A DNA stretch of 37,614 nucleotides from contig JAFXNX010000336.1 of NCBI GenBank assembly GCA_017529175.1, positions 1-37,614 on the forward strand. The letters are read 5' to 3'. Source of the DNA: Clostridia bacterium. Lineage in GTDB: Bacteria; Bacillota_A; Clostridia; Oscillospirales; CAG-272. The translations under genes were made by a program, and so were the position numbers. Shown here one piece after another: positions 34,737 through 37,614 of this stretch (position 1 is its first letter; each line of letters begins with the position of its first letter). The notes under the pieces are model-generated. The model was not told where the DNA came from, ran no database searches, and worked only from the letters and a program-made list of their open reading frames with translations.

Positions 34737-34770
34737 AAAAAATGACGGCGACCGATACGATGCCATCACT
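34737..34770 (-). terminator. Riboswitch expression-platform terminator
   Basis: On the minus strand TGATGGC pairs with GCCGTCA, extended by ATCG/CGGT with one bulged C, and is followed by TTTTTT (34737-34742). It lies between the lysine aptamer and dapA, the usual place for a lysine-induced terminator. A competing AAGATA/TATCTT stem upstream (around 34773-34800) may be part of the switch. Confidence 0.85.
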
Positions 34771-34805
34771 CAAGATAAGGAAATATCCCCGATATCTTAA
34801 TTTCT

Positions 34806-34962
34806 GATAGCTCTCCGCATTTCTGCGACAGTAGGCGGAATCTTATTTCCGTCTCCCAGCTCGAAGCTCGCCGCGCTCCGCCTTCGGCATATACCCCTTT
34901 CGCGGCGCGGTCTTCGGCAGACCGTCTTTGCGCCGTTACTGATGATACTATGCGCCTCTATC
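34806..34962 (-). ncRNA. Lysine riboswitch aptamer (L box)
   Basis: On the minus strand the leader starts GATAGAGGCGC and ends GCGGAGAGCTATC, forming the P1 stem (GATAG/CTATC) with the L-box flanking bases. Between them lie AGTA, CGCGAAAGGGG, GCCGAAGGCGGAGC, GAGCTGGGAGACGG and CTACTGTCGC, in the order I recall for lysine aptamers. It begins about 4 bases after the predicted transcript start and precedes a terminator and dapA. Lysine binding is expected to stop transcription of dapA-dapB-ddh-lysA. Confidence 0.92.
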
Positions 34963-34972
34963 GATCAACGTT

Positions 34973-35001
34973 ATTCTATCACGCCTTACCCCGGCTGTCA
35001 A
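34973..35001 (-). promoter_or_regulatory. Sigma-A promoter of the dap operon
   Basis: On the minus strand TTGACA (34996-35001), a 17-base spacer and TAGAAT (34973-34978). The start falls near 34966, just before the aptamer P1 stem. Confidence 0.88.
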
Positions 35002-35034
35002 GCGTTTGACGTATTTTTTTGCAAAATAATGAAT

Positions 35035-35068
35035 ATTGATAAAAAATGCCCGCCGGCGCCCGGCGGGT
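35035..35068 (-). terminator. Intrinsic terminator after ymdB
   Basis: On the minus strand CCCGCCGG, loop GCG and CCGGCGGG are followed by CATTTTTT. It lies a few bases after the gene's stop and insulates the dap promoter. Confidence 0.92.
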
Positions 35069-35074
35069 TTACGG

Positions 35075-35857
35075 TTATCTTTGGATCGTCGCAACAGACA
35101 GACACCGCCCGGTCGAAGGATCGATCTCGAAGAGCGCGCCGTGGATCGCCTCGTCGCCCTCCGCCTCTTCGAAGCGGCATGGAGTATGCACTAAAAACTT
35201 ATGAAGTATACATTCCGTCTTTATCCCGAGGACTCCGTTCATTGAGCCGCACATACCGATATCGGTGACGTATCCGGTCCCCTTCGGGAGAACTCTCGCG
35301 TCGGCTGTCTGGACGTGGGTGTGCGTTCCGAAAACTGCGGACGCTCTGCCGTCGAGATACCATCCCATCGCGATCTTCTCGCTCGTCGCCTCGGCGTGAA
35401 AATCCACTATCGAAACGTCGAATTTCCCGCGTTCGGACTCGAATATTTTATCAGCCCATTCGTACGGCGACGCGACGGGCTCGAGCATGAACGCGTTGCC
35501 GGAAAGATTGACAATGAGAACTCTTATCCCTCTGACGTCGGCGTATGTAAAGCCCGCGCCGGGCGCCGCGCCGGGAAAGTTCGCCGGACGGATCAGGCGC
35601 GAGTCCTCGTCGAGCAGAGAATACACCTGATTTTTCTGCCAGGTATGGTTTCCGCCGGTGATTATATCGACTCCCGCGTCGAAAAGAGCGTTCGCGCTGT
35701 CGACGCTCAGCCCGTTGCCCTTCGCGCTGTTCTCGCCGTTCGCGATAACGAGGTCCGCTCCGAGCTGTGAGCGTATGCGCGAAAGACGTCCGCCCGAAAT
35801 ATATTTCGTTCCGCGCTCGCCGACGACGTCGCCGAGAGCAAGTATTTTTACGTTCAT
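35075..35857 (-). CDS. ymdB: YmdB-like metallophosphoesterase (TIGR00282)
   Basis: 260 residues. Bacillus YmdB is a 2',3'-cyclic nucleotide phosphodiesterase that influences biofilm and motility. The metal-binding motifs are LGDVVGERG, VIANGENSAKGNGLS, ITGGNHTWQK, VDFHAEATSEKIAMG and FGTHTHVQTADARVLPKGTG, ending DIGMCGSMNGVLGI. Length equals the family norm. In many Bacillota it lies near rny and recA; here it is a single-gene unit between two terminators, with its start about 16 bases from the upstream hairpin. Confidence 0.94.
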   Translation of the reverse strand: MNVKILALGDVVGERGTKYISGGRLSRIRSQLGADLVIANGENSAKGNGLSVDSANALFDAGVDIITGGNHTWQKNQVYSLLDEDSRLIRPANFPGAAPGAGFTYADVRGIRVLIVNLSGNAFMLEPVASPYEWADKIFESERGKFDVSIVDFHAEATSEKIAMGWYLDGRASAVFGTHTHVQTADARVLPKGTGYVTDIGMCGSMNGVLGIKTECILHKFLVHTPCRFEEAEGDEAIHGALFEIDPSTGRCLSVATIQR

Positions 35858-35874
35858 TATTAACTCCGCTATAC

Positions 35875-35906
35875 AAAAAGTAACAGGGTCTGACGCGGCA
35901 GACCCC
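35875..35906 (-). terminator. Intrinsic terminator after the MgsA-like gene
   Basis: On the minus strand GGGTCTG, loop CCGCGT and CAGACCC are followed by TGTTACTTTTTG. It lies 24 bases after the MgsA-like stop and just before ymdB. Confidence 0.75.
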
Positions 35907-35929
35907 GAGATTTCAGCGCAAAGGTTTTG

Positions 35930-36367
35930 TCAAAACGTCGCTGCTCTTTTTCTTCTGTTATACTCCGACTTCGGATTGACGATCTCTCTCCAGTCAAGGT
36001 CGCCCTTGTCGAGCGCGCAGATGATGACCTCCGCCGTGGCGATATTCGTCGCAACGGGGATGTTGTAAAGATCGCACATACGAAGGAGCTGATATTCGTT
36101 TTCCTTATACGTGGGGATCGCGTCGGACGAGCGGAAGTAGAGGACTACGTCGATCTCGTTGTACTGGATCCTTGACGTTATCTGCTGAACGCCGCCCTGA
36201 TTTCCGGCGAGCAGTTTTTCTATCTGAAGACCGGTGGCGTCGGAAACGTATTTACCGGTGATACTCGTAGAACAAATATTGTGCTTGGAAAGAATACCGC
36301 AATAAGCAATACAAAACTGTGTCAAAAGTTCCTTCTTGGAATCATCCGCAATTATCGCTATTTCCAT
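35930..36367 (-). CDS. Methylglyoxal synthase-like protein lacking most catalytic residues
   Basis: 145 residues, the whole MGS fold. True methylglyoxal synthase turns dihydroxyacetone phosphate into methylglyoxal. The fold is clear: MEIAIIADDSKK at the start, SITGKYVSDATGLQIEKLL and YNIPVATNIATAEVII. An ungapped comparison with the E. coli enzyme, recalled from memory, gives His19 to Asp, Asp71 to Val (GGVQQ for GGDQQ), Asp91 to Ser, His98 to Tyr and Asp101 to Asn; only Asp20 and Lys23 remain. It is therefore probably a binding or regulatory protein rather than an enzyme. It follows the MinD-like gene after 15 bases. Confidence 0.82.
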   Translation of the reverse strand: MEIAIIADDSKKELLTQFCIAYCGILSKHNICSTSITGKYVSDATGLQIEKLLAGNQGGVQQITSRIQYNEIDVVLYFRSSDAIPTYKENEYQLLRMCDLYNIPVATNIATAEVIICALDKGDLDWREIVNPKSEYNRRKRAATF

Positions 36368-36382
36368 GACTGCCTCCGTTTT

Positions 36383-37165
36383 TCAAATAATTTTTTTCCG
36401 GCTGACGCCTATCCCGTTGAAAATGCGGACGCGTTTGCCGCATATCCTCTTCGCTATGTTGCCGAATGCGACGCCCGCAGGAGTCCCCTTCGGCGTTTTT
36501 ACGCCGCGCTCGCTGCAAAGCATCAGCTCTCTGTCGTAAGGCACTACCCCGAGAAGAGGCACCTTCGACGTATCTATTATGGCGAGAAGTCCGTTTCTTT
36601 CTCCGCTCGACGCCTCATAGAACTCGTAGCCGCATATTACGAGACTGCACGATTTTATACCGTGCTCCTCGAGCGTTGCCGCCGTCCTCTCCGCGCCTCT
36701 GCCCGACGTCGACTGATGAGACGCGACAATGAGCGCCTCCGACCCCGGAAACGATTCCGAAAGACGGGCGGGCACGCGGCGCGCCGTTCCCGTGTCAAAT
36801 ATCACAAAATCCGGCTTTACGAATTCTATCGCGCCGTTCAAGGCGGTCACGATCGACTCAAAATAGTCGTCGTCGATACCGTTCTCGGTCGACGACGCGT
36901 CGGGAGCCGAAAGAAACGACAGCCCGCGCGAATTACTGAGGATCGCTTTCGATACGGGAGCTATGCCGCGAGCAACGTCTCCCGCGTTGAAAAGAGCCGT
37001 GTTCTCTATCCCCATAAAAAGGTCAAGACAGCTGTTTTCAAAATCGAGGTCGCAAAGCAGAATTTTTTTGCCGAGATCGCAAAGCGCGTTCGCCACGCCG
37101 AGCGCGACGGTGGATTTTCCGACGCCGCCCTTTGACGACGCCACGATCAATTTACGAACTGCCAA
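36383..37165 (-). CDS. MinD/ParA-like P-loop ATPase
   Basis: 260 residues. A deviant Walker A box (ASSKGGVGKSTVALG) lies right after the start, with CDLDFENSCLDLFMGIENTA (A' region) and FVIFDTGTARRVP (Walker B region, where MinD usually has DCPAG). The C-terminus (FGNIAKRICGKRVRIF) could be an amphipathic membrane helix as in MinD. MinD recruits MinC or positions division and secretion machines; minC and minE are absent here. The start is TTG 37163-37165 with GGGAGGT 7 bases upstream. Longer in-frame starts overlap the promoter. It could equally be a FlhG- or CpaE-like member, so no gene symbol is given. Confidence 0.75.
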   Translation of the reverse strand: MAVRKLIVASSKGGVGKSTVALGVANALCDLGKKILLCDLDFENSCLDLFMGIENTALFNAGDVARGIAPVSKAILSNSRGLSFLSAPDASSTENGIDDDYFESIVTALNGAIEFVKPDFVIFDTGTARRVPARLSESFPGSEALIVASHQSTSGRGAERTAATLEEHGIKSCSLVICGYEFYEASSGERNGLLAIIDTSKVPLLGVVPYDRELMLCSERGVKTPKGTPAGVAFGNIAKRICGKRVRIFNGIGVSRKKII

Positions 37166-37213
37166 AGGACCGACCTCCCGTGTATTTTTCGCCGAAACGA
37201 AGCTTATAGATAT

Positions 37214-37242
37214 ATGATACCACATCGTAAAATATTTGTCAA
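37214..37242 (-). promoter_or_regulatory. Sigma-A promoter for the MinD-like gene
   Basis: On the minus strand TTGACA (37237-37242), a 17-base spacer and TATCAT (37214-37219). The start is expected near 37207, giving a leader of about 40 bases. Confidence 0.85.
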
Positions 37243-37270
37243 TAAATCTTGCCGGGGGATTTTAATTATT

Positions 37271-37614
37271 CAGGGGCTCCGCCCCCCCGCCCCCGCCAAA
37301 GGGATAACTCCCTTTGGAAACCCATAAATTACAGCCCGGAAATACTTCCGGGCTGTGTCATTTGAATAGCAGGATCTGAAAGTCATCAGTCAAGTCATCG
37401 TTATCAGTGTAACAATAATAGTCATCATCAATACAATAAAACAACTGCTGTATCGGGACCGTTTATAAATTGTTTGCAGCGTTAGTATCGAATTGCACTC
37501 CCGGCGAAGCGGGCATTGAAAAGCAAAAAAACATATCCGCGGAGTATTCCGCGGATCATATCAAAGTTTCTGAAAGGGGGTCCGGGGGAGAACTCTTTGC
37601 AAAGAGTTCTCCCC
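37271..37614. repeat. Modular palindrome cluster at window end
   Basis: No gene is visible here. Hairpins in order: GGGGC/GCCCC (37273-37286); CCAAAGGGA/TCCCTTTGG (37296-37317) followed by AAACCC; ACAGCCCGGAA/TTCCGGGCTGT (37331-37356); then about 150 AT-rich bases with TCA/ATC-biased sequence; CCCGGCG/CGGG; ATCCGCGGA/TCCGCGGAT (37534-37555); TCTGAAAGGGGGTCCGGGGG; and a final AGAACTCTTTG/CAAAGAGTTCT palindrome cut by the window edge. The order repeats that of 26308-26490. Confidence 0.7.

Noticed and set aside
37368..37450. Short acidic minus-strand frame (IDDDYYCYTDNDD) in the terminal intergenic region
   Set aside because: Only about 26 codons, from a TTG with no ribosome site; better explained by TCA/ATC-biased sequence.

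Overview
The window reads as chromosome from an anaerobic, Gram-positive, spore-former-lineage bacterium of the class Clostridia (Bacillota). The grounds are the end of a spore maturation gene (spmB), the SpoIIIJ (YidC) and Jag pair, an IreB-type regulator, a DUF6062 protein, a Gram-positive LexA box, strong consensus sigma-A promoters, a lysine riboswitch and a one-step diaminopimelate dehydrogenase route. Base composition is GC-rich in genes (many gcg, gac and ctc codons) and AT-rich between them. I cannot name a species. No phage, insertion sequence, CRISPR array, rRNA or tRNA gene was seen.

Layout. Positions 1-26307 are all on the plus strand. They hold the spmB end, a DUF6062 gene, a Noc/ParB-like gene, parA-parB with two parS sites, serS, three uncharacterised envelope genes (one with MORN repeats), recA under a LexA box, recF, recX, rimO, a WalJ-like hydrolase, rlmH, a WG-repeat membrane protein, mnmG, ireB, a ferredoxin-type aldo/keto reductase, ribF, a D,D-carboxypeptidase-like protein, gpmI, a YdcF protein and a eukaryote-type glgB. 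Positions 26491-37165 are all on the minus strand. Read in the direction of transcription they are a MinD-like ATPase, a methylglyoxal synthase-like protein, ymdB, then a riboswitch-controlled dapA-dapB-ddh-lysA operon, then rpmH-rnpA-yidD-yidC-jag-rsmG. The two blocks converge at about 26.4 kb on a cluster of hairpins.

How the parts work together. The window contains most of the classic origin-proximal set (rpmH, rnpA, yidD, yidC, jag, mnmG, rsmG, noc-like, parA, parB, serS, recF) but not dnaA, dnaN, gyrA or gyrB, and the set is split over two strands. Together with parS this suggests a position near oriC and a past rearrangement. The dap operon is a complete path from aspartate semialdehyde to meso-diaminopimelate and lysine, switched off by lysine through transcription attenuation. 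recA, and perhaps recF and recX, form a DNA-repair block controlled by the SOS response.

The most unusual signals are: (1) a dispersed element of about 240-290 bp, present twice (2415-2656 and 8048-8334), with nested inverted repeats and a terminal hairpin whose arms differ between copies but stay perfectly paired; (2) parS built into the stop codon of a Noc-like gene whose CTP-binding motifs are eroded; (3) a methylglyoxal synthase-like protein lacking most catalytic residues, next to a MinD-like ATPase; (4) a carboxypeptidase-like protein with altered SxN and KTG motifs; (5) modular palindromic intergenic repeats that recur in the same order.
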